From: Leifsonia shinshuensis
Lineage (GTDB): Bacteria; Actinomycetota; Actinomycetes; Actinomycetales; Microbacteriaceae
Direction: 5' to 3'
DNA: 64,000 nt
Assembly (NCBI RefSeq): GCF_022606355.1
Contig: NZ_JAHHZQ010000004.1
Coordinates: 186,001 to 250,000 of the forward strand
Below the pieces are notes generated by a model. That model was not told the DNA's origin. It ran no database searches and saw only the letters and a program-made list of their open reading frames with translations. Position 1 is the first letter of the stretch. Each line of letters begins with the position of its first letter. Positions 62,633-64,000 of this stretch are shown here, one piece after another. The position numbers and the translations under genes were made by a program.

Positions 62633-64000
62633 TCAGCGCCCTGCCGCATACCCCTGCATCCCTCGGGGGTTCGCCGCGCCGTACACGGTGCCGCTCCGGG
62701 GGTCGCGGCCCACCGCGGAGAGCCGGCCGAGCGCCCAGTCGCCGGCGCGGGTCACCACGTGGCCGCGCGCCTCCAGCCCCGCGATCACCTCGTCGCCGAG
62801 CCGTGACTCCACGACGGCTCCTGCCGGCACCCACGTGCGCGGCCAGAACGACTCCGTCAGCGACGTGGTGTGGAGCGCCGGTGCGTCGATGGCCTGCTGC
62901 GGCGTGTACCCGCCCACGATGGTCCGGAGCAGGTAGAGCAACTGCCACTGATCCTGCTGGTCGCCGCCCGGCGAGCCGAGAGCGACGACGGGGACGCCGT
63001 CGCGAAGCACCAGAGTCGGGGTGAGCGTCGTGCGCGGCCGGTGACCCGGCCTGAGCGTCGACGCGGAGCCCTCCTCCAGCCAGGTCATCTGCAGTCGGGT
63101 GCCGAGGCAGAACCCGAGCGCGGGGATGGTCGGCGACGACTGCAGCCAGCCGCCGGAGGGCGTCGCCGAGACGATGTTGCCCCACCGGTCGACGACGTCG
63201 AGGTGACAGGTATCGCCGCGCGTCTCGCCGCTGCTGGAGACGGTCGGCTCGCCGGTGCCGGCGATCGGGGCGGACGCAGGAGGTTCGTAGGCGGTCCGCA
63301 GCGGCGGCACGAACGGAGCGACGCCCGGCACGACGCCCGGCCGGAACTCGGCCGAGGCGCGATCGCCGATCAGGGCGCGGCGCTCGGCGAGGTAATCGGG
63401 GGAGAGCAGCTCCGCGACCGGCACCGCCGCGTCGCCGAAGTAGGCGTCGCGGTCGGCGTAGGCGAGCTTCTGCGCCTCCAGGATCGTGTGGGCGCCCAGT
63501 TCCGTCGACGGGTCGAGGCGCTCCTCCTCGAAGCCGTCGAGGATGGCGAGGGTCTCCAGGAGTGTAGGACCCTGGCCCCACGGCCCGGTCTTCGCGATCG
63601 TGCTGCCGCGGAACTCCAGCATCGTGGCCGGCTCGTAGGTCGCGCGGAAGGCCGCGAAATCGGCTTACGCGATCACCCCGGCGTGGTCGGTTCCGGGGGA
63701 GTGCCGGTGCGGGATCGCCGCGAACGCGGCCGCCTCCCGTGCGACGAGCCCGGTCGCCCACTCGCTTCTGGCTGCCTCCACGCGCCCCTCTCGGCTCGCA
63801 GCGCCGTCGCCGGCGGCGATCAGCCCGCGCAGCACGCGAGCGTACGCCGGGTTCGCGATCAGCTCGCCCGGCTCCGGGACGCGCCCGCCCGGCATCCACT
63901 GCTCGGCCGACGACGGCCAGTGCTCGGTGAACAGGCCGGCGACCGTGCGGATCGTCGCGCACACGCGCTCCAGCACGGGATGGCCGTCCTCCGCGTACCC
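62633..64000 (-). pseudogene. Gamma-glutamyltransferase family gene interrupted by an in-frame stop, partial at the window edge
   Basis: The frame is open from the right edge of the window to a TAA at 63665-63667. It then continues in the same frame to 62633. The upstream piece ends HSPGTDHAGVIA; the downstream piece resumes ADFAAFRATYEPATMLEFRG, and both read as one continuous gamma-glutamyltransferase. The catalytic Thr of the small subunit is present in GDTCHLDVVDRWGN, as is GGWLQSSPT. A single base change (for example TAC to TAA) would explain the stop. The second piece has no ribosome-binding site near its first start codon at 63622. Either the gene is a recent pseudogene, or the stop is a sequencing error. 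The 5' end lies beyond the window. Confidence 0.75.

Overview
The window is about 64 kb of high-GC actinobacterial chromosome. Protein sequences, gene order, WhiB, mycothiol-type SigR/RsrA, an E2-E1 fused oxoglutarate decarboxylase and GuaB1 all point to an actinomycete, and the overall style suggests a Microbacteriaceae member such as Leifsonia (inference; no rRNA is present to confirm it). No tRNA, rRNA, CRISPR array, insertion sequence or prophage was seen.

Layout. 0-21 kb carries a backbone whose content matches the Mycobacterium tuberculosis Rv3219-Rv3242c neighbourhood from memory: comF, hpf, secA, an Rv3235-like gene, pdtaS, whiB, rsgA, aroA, sigR and rsrA. An oligopeptide-type ABC transporter operon (9.7-14.7 kb), a TetR/MFS pair with a four-site operator array (14.8-17.1 kb) and a peroxiredoxin are inserted into it. 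21-27.5 kb is accessory metabolism: VOC proteins, an MFS exporter, a sulfatase, an epoxide hydrolase, and an arsenic-type ArsR regulator facing a 22-residue cysteine-rich peptide. 27.7-36.3 kb holds kgd (odhA), guaB1, a repeat-rich membrane protein and a pair of CNNM/CBS membrane proteins preceded by a proline-rich leader peptide. 36.4-41.6 kb has VOC, OYE, HAD, NAD(P)HX dehydratase, a GT87-like membrane protein and a thiamine-binding protein. 41.66-43.12 kb is a lower-GC two-gene insert encoding a DUF6932 nucleotidyltransferase-like protein and an unknown partner. 43.3-52 kb has an MFS, a three-gene signalling operon, metX, a potassium channel, an SDR and metY. 52-64 kb has a second nucleotidyltransferase, an MFS, a phosphoribosyltransferase, ung, small membrane proteins, a GntR-ABC operon, an amidase, a secreted repeat protein and a gamma-glutamyltransferase gene interrupted by an in-frame stop.

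Regulation seen in the sequence. Many genes begin 6-8 nt after a TANNNT -10 element with no Shine-Dalgarno sequence, so leaderless mRNAs look common. Convergent gene ends carry long perfect hairpins; three share the core CCGAGGGGCACGTYGTYGT and look like one repeat family. The most interesting items are the ArsR/twin-operator/Cys-peptide unit at 27.1-27.7 kb, the acidic and proline-rich leader peptide overlapping the CNNM gene at 33.9 kb, and the low-GC nucleotidyltransferase pair at 41.7-43.1 kb.
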